From assembly GCF_001641265.1 (NCBI RefSeq), contig NW_020167540.1, forward strand, positions 496,001-560,000: 64,000 nucleotides of DNA, written 5' to 3'. Shown here in pieces: positions 1 to 12,203 of the stretch. Within the stretch, counting starts at the first letter, position 1. Every line of letters starts with the position of its first letter. Both the position numbers and the translations under genes were made by a program. Origin of the DNA: Pseudogymnoascus destructans. Lineage: Eukaryota; Ascomycota; Leotiomycetes; Thelebolales; Thelebolaceae. The notes beneath the pieces are model-generated. The model was not told where the DNA came from, did not search any database, and saw only the letters and a program-made list of their open reading frames with translations.

Positions 1-339
1 TTTTTTTTGACAATATATACTGGTGATGCATAGATTATCATATAATTTGACTTCATTGGAGCTTAATACATGAAAAATTAAATAGGGGAGTGAGATTCCA
101 AGGTATAATTATCAGTATCTACCATTCAATCAACCGTGGGCTTTCCCAACGAGTCCAGGTTCAATAGACTTCAGATGAGACTGTATCTAAGCCAAGAATA
201 ACCATTGAAGAAACTTCATCTATCTAACCCAACTCCCAGCCTTATTAAACGTCGCCGCATGAGCTGACAATTCGGTCCCTCATCTCTCATATTTATATAA
301 ACGGCACTCCGATACACCCCATTCCAACCCACAAACTAA
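1..339. other. AT-rich flank downstream of UBR1
   Basis: No gene is visible. The stretch begins with a run of T and is the 3' flank of UBR1, which ends at 340 on the minus strand. No repeat or RNA gene was recognised. Confidence 0.6.
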
Positions 340-3300
340 CTATATAGTTTCCCACCCCCCATTGTTGATATCTTGCTCCAGCTTCCGGCTAATTACACTT
401 GGAATCCCGTGCTGCAGCCATGTGTTCCTTAACAATGCATCATAACGCTTCTGGTGGAGGTGAAGCTGTCGTCCATGGCGGAGACCTGGGTCAACCTCGC
501 CGAATTTGTCAATGTACGGCGCCACCATCCAGCTGCCGGAGTTGTGATGCAAATAGAAGACCGTGCACTTCCTAATATTGATGAAGAGGCCGATGTGAAT
601 TTGGCACCTATAGTACGTTAGTAATGTTTCACAAAATTGTATGCGGGTACTACTTACTTCCTCATGTGCTGTTGTGCGCCACCAATCTTGACAGAAGGTT
701 TGCCTCTCGTCTTGGGTTCTTCCTTCAGGCAGCACATTGCTTGACCACAAAAGATTGTACCACAGAACAAACAGAGCATGGGGTCTGTAAGATCTTTGCC
801 GGTGGTTGGGCAGCGTCCTTTCATTGTCTCTTCCATTAGGGTATCGTAGTTCTTGGGCAATCCGATAAGCTCGAAAATGGAAGGATGAGAAACAGAGATG
901 TCTTTGGCCTTTTTATCGGATTTTCCCTCTTCGGGAGCATGCTTTGTTTGCCAAGCGAAGTGGGCATGAATCCACCCCCAAATAATGTGTTGCGTGGTGG
1001 AGATATCATCATATGACAAATTATCGTCATTGTCAATGATGTCGTCTATCTTCGCTGTGCTCTTTTGGACAATAAGGTCACATATATCGTCAAACGAAGG
1101 CAGTCGAAGGGCCTCAGAAAGACGTCCCAACTCATCATCTGAATTGTGAGGGAAAAAGCTGTTGAAATCTGTTCCATATCGAACGTACAGTAACAGAGAT
1201 GCTTTGCGGAGGAACACGAGAGCGTACTTCTTCACGAACTCCTTGCAATCATCAATGCCACTGAAGCATTCTTGATCAAACCCTTCCAACTCATCACCGG
1301 GTTCTTCGAAGGGCTGTGCGTTGTCCAAGCCTAGCATTACCCTGTGCCTCATATCTAGCTTTGTGATATATGAGCAAGCACGTTGGAATGAGCTCTCCTC
1401 TGTAGCTTTCTGGTCGTCATTGAGAAGGCCAGCCCAAGACAGCCACTTCGCGGAAGGAGCGTTACGTGCCATGGCCAGAACCACCTTGACAATCTCCGCA
1501 ACGTAGCAAAGACATAAAATATGCATGATGTCAAGGTCGAGAACTGGAGCCAAGCAGAGCGATGTTTCCGTGAGGAAGTTGAAAATATCACAGTTGAGCA
1601 ACGGATAGTGGTCTCTTTCCTCGCAATGCGACCTCAAAGCTTGAGGGTATCCACAGAAAAGCTGTTCAATCTGGCGGTCATAGGTATTCATGAATGCAGC
1701 TGCTGTCGGATTGTTACCTTCGTTCTTCAATCCTCCAATGGCTACGTAAGAAGCCGCCGTTTCCGAAAGAATTCGTAAATGAGTCAGGCTCTGTTGTGGA
1801 ACCTTCTCTATGAAAGTTGAACCACTCTCTGAATCAACACCACGTTGGAGGATTTCTACGGCGGAAATCGAGAACCCAAGAGCTTGGGCCACAGTGTCAC
1901 CTGCGTAAAAGGCGTCTGCGCCTTCTGGACGCGGCTCGGGAATCTCCCGACTAATCAACTTGTTTCTCACTATGGTGTCAGAAAGGCGACGGAATATTCT
2001 GACGAGTTCTATCAACCCAGGATCGGCAGTGCTCGTTTGTGGCGGGGTAACGTTTGGAAGCTCAAGAGCGGCGTCAGGAGGAAATGCGCCCGGCAGCATT
2101 CGCATTGGCGCTCTGTTTGCTTGTAATATGTTAAGGGCGTTATCTGATAGAGATGTTGGAGACGAAAGTACAGCCTCCCATGCTTCGTCTAGATTAGGCA
2201 CTTTACTTGACAACGACTGAACTACATTTTCCTGGATGTAGTTAAGAAACATGTCTCGGAAACGAGACCCAGGAAATTCTCCATCACCAAGTGGTGCAGC
2301 GCTCTTCTCCTGCCTTTTAACGGCAGAGGGCAAAACGGAATCAAGCCACTCGTCATATGGCGCAGAAGTATTCAAAAGTCCCGGATACGACTCCTCTTTG
2401 CCGCGCCAAATGATTGGAAGGAACGCATTACCCTGGGCTTTGCATAATGGACAGACAAACTCGTTGAGGTCAAGCCTCTCGGGATGGTGTCTAGCGATCT
2501 GATGACTCTGTCGTCGGGATGAAGCCTCGTAATATAATTCGAAGCATTTATAATGCATGATGTGTCCGCAGCCGACAGACACAGGGCCAAGCTTCATCGA
2601 TTTAGAGGGGAAGCCCTTGCCTATCGTCTGCCTCTCACTAACAACCTCCTGGCCATTGGTAGCAATTTTGTGCACAACATGTCTGTTCTGACCGGAAACG
2701 CCAAATGGCCTGATTGCCTCAGCAAAACGGTCAAGATTAGCGGGCACGCTCGCAGCTTCTTTGACAAAATCCTGATCCGAAAAGTCTGTTTGACGCAGAA
2801 TACCACTCTCTTCCATCATAGCGAAAGTACCATATGGCTTACTGTCATTCGTATCTTCTTGGCAAAGGATGCAATTGCCAGACGGATATTGCCAGTTGTT
2901 CTTGCGCTCTTCAGCTTGCACGTCCATATCCTCATCGCTTAAGTCTTCTTGGGCCCAGTCGGCGTCACCTTGATTGCTGAGGAAGTTCTTTTGTTGTTGC
3001 TGGAATTGGGCCATGACCTTTGCTTGCCTCTCAAGTGCTGCCTTCTTCTTCTTATCTCGCTCCTCATCTGGATTCACGATGGCCGGGGATGCTGTGGATA
3101 CTCTGTCAACCGAAGCTCCAAGTTTTGCAAAGGCACTCTCAAAGCCCCGAGGTCTCTTTTGCCTCATTCTCTTCAAAACCAGGCTTATTTTAGGATGGCA
3201 GGATTTAAACGCCTCTCTGGTTGACATAATTTCCAAGATGGATACTATAGTCTTCGCCTGAGGTGCATCATTCATGAAATTGCTCCTCGCATTCCTTGTT

Positions 3301-6300
3301 AATGCAATGTAAACGAAGGATTGGAGAGCCTCTTCCGACATGTCGTCCTCTTCAGTGTTATCTTCTGCAATTGAAATAAGGACTAAGTGTAAAACCACAT
3401 GGAGGAAAGCCTCTACCCTTGTGGCAGGTACAGTTGGAGTGAGCTCCTGTGATTTTAGGGGATACAACAGGGAGTAGTAAATGATCTGAGCGAATATTCC
3501 GGTCTTAGTGAAAGCGGACAAATCCATAAAAATACCCGATTCAATAGGACGAAGCTTCGACTCAAATACAACATCGGCCGCCGGTCGTCCGGTTTTCTTG
3601 GATACCCAGTTGCGATACGCAGTTTCTGACTCTTCTCTTTGGTTTTTGTTATAGTGCGCAATGTAAGGGTCAATTTCCTTCAGAAATTGTTCTTGTAGCT
3701 CAAACGTTCCAACATCAGAGAGTCCCTCGGGCGCTTTGAATATCGTCATTTCGTCCAATAGATCCTGGCATTCTTCTTGTTCTTGGAACTTATCCGGCAA
3801 TTTGCTACAGATCTCTGAGAATGATAATGGCTTGAAGCAAAGGACATGCACAATATCGCGTCTCAGGGCAACCGTATGTGGGTTGGGCTCGGACTCGATA
3901 GGAACCAAGGATGTCCTATCGCAGAGCAATACAATGAGCAGGTGTATCATATCTTCTGCAACGTCGAGCTGCTGTTGGTGGTCCAGAACATCAGAGTTCT
4001 GCTCATAGATGCCCTTCATCCACATTTCCAACCCATATCTATCAATCATCGATGCCAATACGCGACTCGGCGAGCAAATGACCATAGCGGTTTGTAGCAG
4101 GAATAAGTCTCGATGGTGAGTTACATCTCGCTGGGTAACTCCTCGGTATGTGCCAGCCTGATGGCGAAGGCTCATACCATTGCGAACCCACATACTAGCC
4201 TTCATCTGCGCCAACCACGCGCAAACTCGAAGTGGATAGTCGAATGCTGCCATGAGTAAATCCTCCGAGCTATACTCATGGGTTGGCATAAGTCGCTGGC
4301 CCATAAGCTTTGGCTTTTGCATTAAGCCGTCTTGAGTAAAAGTAAGCAGGTTAGAAAATTCATCGCGAGACATGCTCTTGCCGCACTCAATGAGCCATGA
4401 TAGCGTGTAATGCAGAGCATGATGAAAACTGATCGGCTGATCTTCGACGATGAACTTGATAACACTGTGTTCGCCAGTCTCCGAAGTATCAAACTCATAA
4501 TCCGCAACTGTTTTGAACTTCACTTCTTCTTTGATCTCAGAGCCTTCAAATCGTCTGCGCTCCAAGCCCAGCGAGTTTATGATGACTGTATTCGCAGAGA
4601 AACGAATGGCCCTATTAATAGCAGACATATCTTCGCCAAGCTTCCACTTGAAAGACTCTGAGAACTGGCGGCATAGGCGGTTGATCTCTCTAGTCACTAG
4701 GGAGGCGCTTATCCAAGCATCAGTCTCGTACTCGAGATGGTCGCCTACGGCTCTGACATTCGGACATATTCCTTGATGAAGCTTGACAAGGTCAAGGAAC
4801 TGCATCATGTATCTCTCGTCTGTCCGGAGCCTTTCATGAACGTGTGGCGCATTGAAAAGATAGCGAAGATCCATGAAAAAGTGATACATGCGGCGGTTGG
4901 TTACAGAACCAGTTTCAAACTTGAGAACGGCATTTGGATTGATCTCAATTGGCGGCGCAACTTGCCTAGCGGTTAGGAACGTAAATAATATAGACATCAG
5001 ATGTGTCAAGAAGTTCCCTCTCTCGACAATTTCTGACGTGATGGATGGTGTCGTGAGCATCTGTAAGGAGATATTGATTATCGAGTAATCAGGCTCGCGA
5101 TCAGCAATTAAATATAACTGCGCCAAGAGAGTGTATAATCCAGCAAAGCGAAGTCCCAGCACACGCTTAAACTCAGGGATTGTGACGACGGTAGAAATGT
5201 AAAGGTCACGGAGATCGACCCGGACCTTTTTCCACATCCTTAAGTCGAAGAGGATCATCCAGTCAAGTCTTACGCGCTGCCAAAGATCTTCGTGTAGCGG
5301 TATAGACTCCCTATCACTGAACGCTTCTGGTGTCTCAAGCCAGTATCTCGGTGGCCTTCCAACCTTCTCAGGTCTAGCATGCTTCGGCCCTGGGGTTTTG
5401 GGGATATCCATATTGGCTTTGGCATAGATGGAAGATGTTATTAACGGCTCTGCCATATCCGAATCCGACGGAGTAGTTTCACGATCCATTAGAGCCCTCT
5501 GGGTGTCTAAACCTGGAGGTGGCGGTGGTGGAGGGGGAGGCGGCGGCGGATATCCAGCCATAGTGGCTTCATCTGCCTCTTGCGCTGATGCATCATCCGT
5601 CATCTCGACATCTCCATCTTGATCGCCACCCGCCTGTGCCTCAACTAGCATGACGTCCATAATTGATTGAAGTTCTTCTTCGCCCACATCTTCACCCTCA
5701 CTCAGCTCACCTCCATCTTCATCTCCGTCTTCGTCTTCGTCCTCCGAGCTTTCCATTTCATTCGCTCGTTCAGCCTCCGCCATAGCGGCCTCCAAACGTA
5801 CGATCTGTATATTCCGCGCCCCTAATAGCATCATTCTATCTTCGTTTTCTCTTTCTTGGTCTTCAATTTCTAGGTCGTCGATACCGCTCTTGCCGATTTC
5901 TGCGTTGACAGCCTCACTTCCCGTTCGCCAAGATTTGAGCATTTCCTCGCATACAACGTCTCGTAGGATATTGTGGTCTCCACCAACGCTGCAGCCCGAG
6001 ATATCTCCAAGCCATTGGATAATTGTTCCACACATCTGTTCCCTGAATGTATCTCGAGCAGAGCGGATGCTAACCGTAACTTTGATGTGCTCGATGACCT
6101 CCGCGACGGCAAGTAATTCGTTGATATCAAAACTGTACTTCACAATAGCCCGTCCCATGTCATCGGTTTCGTAGGCTCGTTGTAACCCTTCCGCTACCCT
6201 GACTTTGCAGGCCCGAGAGACTTGCAGGCTAACCTCCTCCACCGTATGCTTTTCGTCATTCCACAATATCAGGACGTACTCAATAGGCTCTTCGACTATA

Positions 6301-7001
6301 TCTCCTCGGTAGTAAGGGGATGTGAGGCGGGACATTCGCTCATCGAGTTTGATGCTATCAACCGTCTTAGGGAGTCGTAAGTGTTCTGGCGAACAGGATA
6401 TAACATCGCATACGTAGTCGAAAGCTCGGCCAATGGTCATCCTAATGCTCTCGATAAGTTCATCTGGCAGTCCAGACGTCTCTTTTGATTTCCCAGACCT
6501 TTTTGCTTCATGCTCGCTCTCGCTATGTATCGTGCAGTGCACAGGGCGTTTCCATGCCTCAGGGTCGCCACAGTCGCAGCAGCCGCTGTTTCCAGGGGAT
6601 ATGCTAATATACACCATGTGGTCCGTATGATCAGAAGAATCGTAGCATCTACTGCAAAGAACACAGGTATCATCTGCGCTGCACGTCTTGCATCTGTATG
6701 TTGCCTCGCCACTCTTGAAGATATGACCGCAAGCCTTGCCCCTCGCCGCCTCTGTGTATTCTGCTCCATCCACGGCGCCTTGAGCTCCCCGAAGCTCCCA
6801 TTTCTCGTTTGGTGCAGGTTGACGTCCCTCAGGAAAGAAGAGTCGCATATACTTGTCCTGGCCGCCTGCTAAAGACCAGAAAAGGTTATAAAGAAGGTCG
6901 TTGCTTGCGGATTCGTCATAACGGTTCTTCTTCACCAGCGGCAAGTCTCTGAAAAACTCGCAGAGCTGCCGCTCCTGTGTCGACATTCCATTCGCTGCCA
7001 T
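340..7001 (-). CDS. UBR1: E3 ubiquitin ligase UBR1 (N-recognin)
   Basis: Exons are 658-7001 and 340-607. The 50-bp intron (608-657) has a GTAAGT donor and a TAG acceptor, and splicing gives 2203 aa. UBR1 recognises destabilising N-terminal residues and ubiquitinates the substrate with an E2 of the Rad6 type, in the Arg/N-degron pathway of cytosol and nucleus. The UBR box with its many Cys and His lies at about residues 91-159. A ClpS-like segment (YVLILWNDEKHT) starts near 241. A RING-type region lies near 1377-1521, with the Cys pair in NCILC and the HYKC and CPLC motifs. The C-terminal cap ends in INNGGWETI. Without the second exon the protein would lose its conserved tail, so the intron is well supported. 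An acidic stretch and a run of 12 prolines (coded near 5515-5550) sit between ClpS and the central helical part; yeast Ubr1 is about 1950 aa, so this copy is longer. Start chosen at the first ATG, just ahead of the conserved N-terminus. Confidence 0.95.
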
Positions 7002-7564
7002 CGATGCTATCCCATGTGCTTGGTGGGCAGCTGCAGCTTCATTTCTTTGTGGTGAGTTGATGCTTTGTTTGCTTTGCGGTTGCCACCAACATCTACGATA
7101 ACGATAAGGAAGGGTTAGTGGCTGTTGGGCTCACGGCTGTTCTGTGCGTCACGACTACGACACCCCTTGGCTTTAAACCACAGAATATCGCAGGCACGGA
7201 AGGGTATGTTCAATAGCAGAAAATAAATTCAGATCAGGCCTGTCGTGTAATACAATATCCTCACTATATATAGGTACTTTCCGGATCACAATAGATTGAG
7301 GCGAAACTATGGCGTTTTGTCATGTTTCACTCCAAATATTAGTTAGGTTTGAATTGGCCCGCCTGCCATTTGAGCCTCTGAGGGGCCGCATCAGTTCAAA
7401 GTCAGTAATCTCTATTCCGATGCCATGGGGGATGCAGATTTTGAGAAAGTTTGCCAATAGACGCAATGCAATATTTGTACATTCGATCCCCAAGTCTACT
7501 CGCTTCACAGTCTATTGTTCGCTATTATCGATTCCTTCCTTGCTTGTCCCCCATTGGCTCGACT
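7002..7564. other. Intergenic, UBR1 upstream and QCR9 downstream
   Basis: The segment separates two minus-strand genes and holds the UBR1 promoter and the QCR9 3' end. Short open frames on both strands have no recognisable product. No repeat was seen. Confidence 0.5.
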
Positions 7565-8001
7565 TTACTCGTCGTCGCCTGCCTCGACATACTTTGCACG
7601 GATGTCCTTCCATTGTCTCTGTAAATGTTATTAGTTACTGCCGTAGAATGCCCGGAGTGGTGTAGTAACATACGCCCTTGTTGATCTTATCCCAGAGCGA
7701 GTCTGTAACAGAGTCGAAGGTCCTGCCCATCCATTAGCAGTTGTTGTAATTCGCCGTCCACATTCCAGGGAGTGCTCACATCTCGAAAGCGAAAGCGCCG
7801 GCGAAGACCGTCCCGAGGAAGACATAATTCCTGCGGACGAAGAGGCTAGACGTGTGTTAGAAGAGGCGGTTCGATTCAATTGCTGATTCACGGGCATCGC
7901 GAGGGGGGACTTGCTTGTAGAAGTTCTTTCCGATCTGTGAACAGAGTCATTAGCTATTGCCCATTTGTAAATTTGCGCGGTTTAATACTCACAGCCGACA
8001 T
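7565..8001 (-). CDS. QCR9: Cytochrome bc1 complex subunit 9 (Qcr9/UCRX)
   Basis: Five exons (7993-8001, 7915-7934, 7780-7845, 7674-7722, 7565-7618) join in frame to 65 aa, the normal size for Qcr9. The product starts MSAIGKNFYN, has the single membrane helix around RRNYVFLGTVFAGAFAFEM, and ends in the family's KGRQWKDIRAKY plus an acidic tail. Qcr9 is a small single-span subunit of respiratory complex III in the inner mitochondrial membrane. The second intron (7846-7914) begins GCAAGT instead of GT and ends CTAAC..TAG. Only this GC-AG splice restores the frame and the conserved FYNLFVRRN junction. The first exon codes just three residues. The other introns are GTGAGT, GTGAGC and GTATGT with AG ends. 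No continuous open frame covers this gene, so simple ORF calling misses it. Confidence 0.93.
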
Positions 8002-8271
8002 TGTGACGTTTGAAGCGTTGCGTTCAATAGGTTATGTGGACAAGAGAGGCTGTAGAAGCTGTTGTCGTGAAGATGTTCGGCCATTGACTTCTTTGCTTCC
8101 GGGTATTACCGGGCTTGTGATTGGCTCCTGATCTAACAGCGCAGCCTCGTGCTCTAAAACTTTTTAGTTTGAAGATCAGGCACAACTATTCCGGACCAGT
8201 AAATATCGCTGTACAATAAAGAATTAAATACTAATTTTCATTGTATGCGTTCGCTCATGGTATAAGATACC
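8002..8271. promoter_or_regulatory. Divergent promoter region QCR9/PYM
   Basis: These 270 bp separate two divergent start codons and must hold both promoters. No specific binding site can be asserted. Confidence 0.5.
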
Positions 8272-8889
8272 ATGCCGTCTGTTCCGACTCCCTCCAAAGC
8301 TGGGATTATTCAGGGCGAATCTGGAGACCGCCATATTCCCTCGTCCACACGAGCTGACGGCTCGAAGCGCAAAGAAATCAAGATTCGGCCCGGTTATAAG
8401 CCTCCGGAGGATGTTGAAGTTTACAAGAACCAGACGGCTGCGGGCTTTCGGGCCAGGGGACAGGGTGGAGTACCCGGTGCGGCTGCATTAAAGAAGGAGG
8501 AACCCGAGTCCGCAGCTGCGAGCAATAAGAATTCGAAACGACGAGAGGCAAGAAGGAAGGCTGCTGCCACTGCGTTGTCGTCTTCTACCAATCCTGAGAC
8601 GGAAGCCCGCACGGAAACAAACTGGAGACAACCCGCCACCAACCAACCCGAAGCTGCAGCGGAAGAGGCTGTAGATCCAGAAGCCGAACGAGAAAAGAAG
8701 GCACGGAACCTGAAGAAGAAGCTCAAGCAGGCGAAAGATTTGAAGGAAAAGAAGGAAGGTGGTGCGGCATTGCTTCCGGAGCAATTTGCGAAGGTGATCA
8801 AGATCAACGAGCTTATCCGAGAGCTGGATGCCCTTGGTTTCGGTCCAGAAGGAGAACCCAAAGAAGTCGAGGCGAAGGCGGAAAAATGA
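8272..8889 (+). CDS. PYM (partner of Y14 and Mago) homologue
   Basis: Intronless, 205 aa. The N-terminus (about residues 15-50) carries the Mago-binding signature: SGDRHIPSSTRADGS, then KRKEIKIRPGYKPPEDVEVY. In animals PYM/WIBG binds the Mago-Y14 dimer and helps remove exon-junction complexes from translated mRNAs in the cytoplasm. The rest is highly charged and Ala/Glu/Lys-rich, with a predicted helical stretch (EREKKARNLKKKLKQAKDLKEKK) and a conserved C-terminal segment (PEQFAKVIKINELIRELDALGF). The long open frame on the opposite strand is an echo of this biased composition. The start is the first ATG and gives the expected MPSxPTPSKAG opening. Confidence 0.9.
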   Translation: MPSVPTPSKAGIIQGESGDRHIPSSTRADGSKRKEIKIRPGYKPPEDVEVYKNQTAAGFRARGQGGVPGAAALKKEEPESAAASNKNSKRREARRKAAATALSSSTNPETEARTETNWRQPATNQPEAAAEEAVDPEAEREKKARNLKKKLKQAKDLKEKKEGGAALLPEQFAKVIKINELIRELDALGFGPEGEPKEVEAKAEK

Positions 8890-9053
8890 TCACTCTGAGT
8901 TCTAAATTATGTCACATTTATGAGGGCGTTGGGCATATTTTTGCTAGGTTTCGGTGTTATAAACTGGGTTGGCGTCAAATGACATAGACCAAGATGAGCA
9001 TGCAATCACACGTGGGTGTCAGTCTGGCCTATATGTAGCTAATATTTTAATCG

Positions 9054-10631
9054 CTAAAGTAACTCATCCTTCGGCCTAGAAGGAAGCTCTTGCAGGGTAT
9101 CATCTTCCATATTAACTTCAACATCCATCGGTTCTTCAGCTGTGATCTGCTCGCCTGCATCTACGTCGACAAGCCCGTTTGCACCCCCTCCACTTTCTTT
9201 GCTTCCATCTTTGGCAGCACCCTCATCTTGGAAACCTCCCATCCCAGTGGATGAATCTTCGGACCTTGAGCCGTGTTGCTTGTCCGATTCATTCAACAAG
9301 GAATTGGACGTTTCCTCGTCGCCTTCATTGATCCATACCTTGATCTTGCTGTCTAGCCCGCAGCTGACAATCCTACCACTCGCTGGGTGCGTATCAACGT
9401 TCAGCACAACTCCGTCGTGTGCATCAAGCTTCTGAAGAATCTCTTTACTCTTTGTGTCCCAAAAGACTACCTTTCCATCTTCACTTCCAGACACAATAAA
9501 CGCCTCGGAGCCGTAAATACCGAATGCCCCGGAGATACTGTATCTGTTATTCACGTGGCCCTGATAAGTCTTTTTGCAAAGGCCTGTCAAGTAATCCCAA
9601 AGCCGTATGCACCCATCGAGTGTCCATGCAAGAACATGTTTTCCATTTGGTGAGAACTTCACACTCACAACACCGGCATTGTCTTCATGAACTATTGTTC
9701 TCAGGCATTGGCCAGATGCGGTATCCCATATCCGAATAAGCCCATCGCCAGCGCAAGAAACAGCCAATGTCCCATCTCGAATGCAATCGACTCCAGCGAC
9801 AGGGTCGGAGTGTGCCGGCAAGCTTCGCATTTGGCGCCCTGCGCGGACATCCCATAGAAAGACGGCTTCGTCAAATGAGCCACTGACAAGGACATTCCCC
9901 CTGGGAGAAAATGCTATTGAATAAACATAATTGTGGTGGCCTTTCCAAGGCTTTGGATGCGGTTTTCCGGTGGTCACGTCCCATAGCCGTATCGTCTTAT
10001 CGTCAGAACCAGACGCAATAGTCTGTGAATCAGGGCTCCATGAAACCGTCGATATTCCGGCAAGGTGTCCTCTCAATTCATGGACAAGATTCCCTGTTGA
10101 TGCTTCCCATATCTTTATAGTTGCATCTGCAGAGGCACTTGCGATCCACTGTCCGTCTGGTGAGAACGCCACTTGCGAGATGCCTCTCTCGTGAGCATCT
10201 AATTCGTACTTAAGCCTGTATCGAACTTGTAATGGCTCCTCTCGGCTCTTTAAATCTGCCTCTTCATTGTTGTCGTGGATCTCCGTTGAACTCGGTGTCT
10301 GGGAAGGCGATACAGATTCGGACTGGCTTTGGTGGTCATGATTGCTCTCAATGTCCTCTTCATCGGCGTAGAAAGTATGAGCTAACTCATCATGGCTTGG
10401 ACTTCTATCAGGGCTGGATTCTGCGGCGGCTTTGCGCCGGCTTGTATTGCCTTTATTGGTGTTCATGCGCGAGTCCCTACTTGCGGTTTGGTGATGTTCG
10501 TCGCCATTTACGACAAGCTCGTCTGGGAAGCTGTATCTCGGTGTAGCCTTATCATCGTTGGAAAGTCGTCGCCTCTTCACAGACCGTTCCGTATCTACAG
10601 GCGTGGTGGCATATGAGTCGTCATCGGACAT
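9054..10631 (-). CDS. WD40 protein of the WDR5/Swd3 type
   Basis: Intronless, 525 aa from the ATG at 10631. The frame is open for 42 codons further upstream, but that extension is basic, lacks family similarity and would overlap the promoter. The N-terminal ~130 residues are polar, Ser/Asp-rich and probably disordered. Seven WD repeats follow, beginning YRLKYELDAHERGISQVAFSPDG; GH..V and xxIKIWE/xxIRLWD signatures recur. The C-terminal ~80 residues are acidic. The repeat order and the start of repeat 1 match WDR5/Swd3, the scaffold of the COMPASS H3K4 methyltransferase in the nucleus. Other seven-blade WD40 proteins are possible, so the COMPASS role is inferred. Transcribed divergently from SLD5. 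Confidence 0.8.
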   Translation of the reverse strand: MSDDDSYATTPVDTERSVKRRRLSNDDKATPRYSFPDELVVNGDEHHQTASRDSRMNTNKGNTSRRKAAAESSPDRSPSHDELAHTFYADEEDIESNHDHQSQSESVSPSQTPSSTEIHDNNEEADLKSREEPLQVRYRLKYELDAHERGISQVAFSPDGQWIASASADATIKIWEASTGNLVHELRGHLAGISTVSWSPDSQTIASGSDDKTIRLWDVTTGKPHPKPWKGHHNYVYSIAFSPRGNVLVSGSFDEAVFLWDVRAGRQMRSLPAHSDPVAGVDCIRDGTLAVSCAGDGLIRIWDTASGQCLRTIVHEDNAGVVSVKFSPNGKHVLAWTLDGCIRLWDYLTGLCKKTYQGHVNNRYSISGAFGIYGSEAFIVSGSEDGKVVFWDTKSKEILQKLDAHDGVVLNVDTHPASGRIVSCGLDSKIKVWINEGDEETSNSLLNESDKQHGSRSEDSSTGMGGFQDEGAAKDGSKESGGGANGLVDVDAGEQITAEEPMDVEVNMEDDTLQELPSRPKDELL

Positions 10632-10797
10632 TGTGGGCGTTGCATTTGTAAATGTCGAGGAGAGGCTCAGCCTGATGCGCGCGGCGCGCTTCAAGCGAGC
10701 AGTACCGTCTCTTGCGTCTATGGCGCGACTAAGCCCGTCTACAGATATGCAGCACAAGACAGCAACAAACGTGATGCATAGCTAAAAAGCACCTGCA
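10632..10797. promoter_or_regulatory. Divergent promoter WDR5-like/SLD5
   Basis: Only 166 bp separate the two start codons, so both promoters must share it. Pyrimidine and GC-rich patches (GCGCGCGGCGCGC near 10676) are visible; no factor site is assigned. Confidence 0.5.
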
Positions 10798-11580
10798 ATG
10801 GATATTGATGATATTCTGAGAGAGGCAGACCCCGAGGATTACTCTGCGCCTGGCGATGATGGAGATTTGGAGGCATTGACCAGGGCATGGGTTGCTGAAC
10901 GTTCAGCTCCCGAGTTGTTGGAGTATGTACCATACATCGTGACTACGCTCGGGAAATATCAAAATTGGATCCTAACGAATGCTTTCTAGTTGGCCGTCTA
11001 ATGGCCTGATCCAAAGAGCCAACGAGAAAATTCAGAGGCAAATCGAGAAGGTCGAAGTCATGACCGGCGACGTGGACCCCAAGACAAATTTTGGTCTCGT
11101 TATCATCCAAACTGAGCTAGAGAGGTGGAAGTACTTGGTGCGGGGATTTTTGAGAGCAAGGCTTGCCAAGGTATATATTGTTGTGCCTTTATTAACTTTT
11201 GATACTAAACATCTTTGCAGATTGACAAGCACACACTTCACTATCTATCTTCGCCCTCTCTTAGGTCACGACTCTCGCCGTCGGAGATTTCATTTGCGAC
11301 ACGCCATCAAGCTCTGCTCCACGAGCATTATCTTTTGTCTTTCTTGCAGTCATTTCCTCCCCAGTTAAGGAATCTAGATGATACCGCGGGTGGAATTAGC
11401 ATGGTTGACGCTCCTGAACTTGACACAGCAGTCTTTATCAGGGCCCTGAAAGACTGTCTTGTTGGAACTCAAGGGGGAAATGCAGAAGATATGGTGGAAG
11501 CTTTGGCCGGAGAAGTGCTGATTTCCAGGTGGGCGGATGTAAAGCCTTTGGTGCTGAGCGGGGATGCGGAACTTGTTTGA
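10798..11580 (+). CDS. SLD5: GINS complex subunit Sld5
   Basis: Exons 10798-10922, 10990-11170 and 11221-11580 give 221 aa, the usual Sld5 length. Introns have GTATGT and GTATAT donors and TAG/CAG acceptors. Sld5 is one of four GINS subunits (Sld5, Psf1, Psf2, Psf3), which join Cdc45 and Mcm2-7 as the replicative helicase. Visible family features are MDIDDILRE at the N-terminus, LTRAWVAERSAPELL, the helix ANEKIQRQIEKVE, and FGLVIIQTELERWKYLVRGFLRARLAKIDKH in pieces across the second junction. The C-terminal beta domain ends with a short ADVKPLVLSGDAELV segment. Splicing at the first junction produces the conserved LLDWPSNG. Confidence 0.93.
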
Positions 11581-12203
11581 CGGAATGGATTTCAATGTTT
11601 CCAAGAAAGGAGCAACATGCGATTCCTGCCCTGGTTGCGATTTCTTGTTCTCAGATACTGCCTATAAGCACGTTGTTTGGTCACCTTTTGAAACGGAAGG
11701 CACTAAGTTATTCAAGACGGCGGGCTTGAGAGATTAGAGTCTGATCTCCATGTTGTAGTTTGAGATGGGCTAAATATATCAAAGGATCTTGAGCTCTTGC
11801 CCGAGTGACAGAGTAAACTGCCACTGTTACGGAACACGTCGAAGGTTGGAATGCCAGCGGGCAATGTGAGCCAGATCACGAGTTTTGATTAACGAGATCA
11901 AGGTTTACGGCTATTATTGTTTGTCGATATAGCCAGCTTGTAGAGAGACATGCTTTTATTACGAGCTGGCAGTATATGGAAAGACTATAGAATGAAAGAA
12001 AGTATATTGAAAGACTATGGAGTGAAAACGTAGCAATTATAACTGAGGATTGCTAGATTCTCTTGTTCAACATGCCAGTCACAATCTCCAAGCAGCCCAT
12101 GGTTGATATTCAGTTATCCGTGAGTTTCCATAAGCGCCTATCAAGCAAACTCCTTTGTTCTATGCATAATATTTATATGTGAGAGCAGAACCTAGACAAT
12201 TAA
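11581..12203. other. Intergenic downstream of SLD5
   Basis: AT-rich DNA with no convincing gene. It contains a possible 5' exon for the next locus (12072-12119, ATG to a GTGAGT donor), but no acceptor joins it cleanly to the downstream frame. Confidence 0.4.

Noticed and set aside
8421..8861. Long minus-strand frame opposite PYM
   Set aside because: It mirrors the GC-rich, charged codons of PYM, gives a Ser/Phe-rich product without features, and PYM itself is clear.
10632..10757. Longer N-terminus for the WD40 protein
   Set aside because: The frame is open, but the added residues are basic and unlike the acidic start that follows, and they would consume most of the shared promoter.
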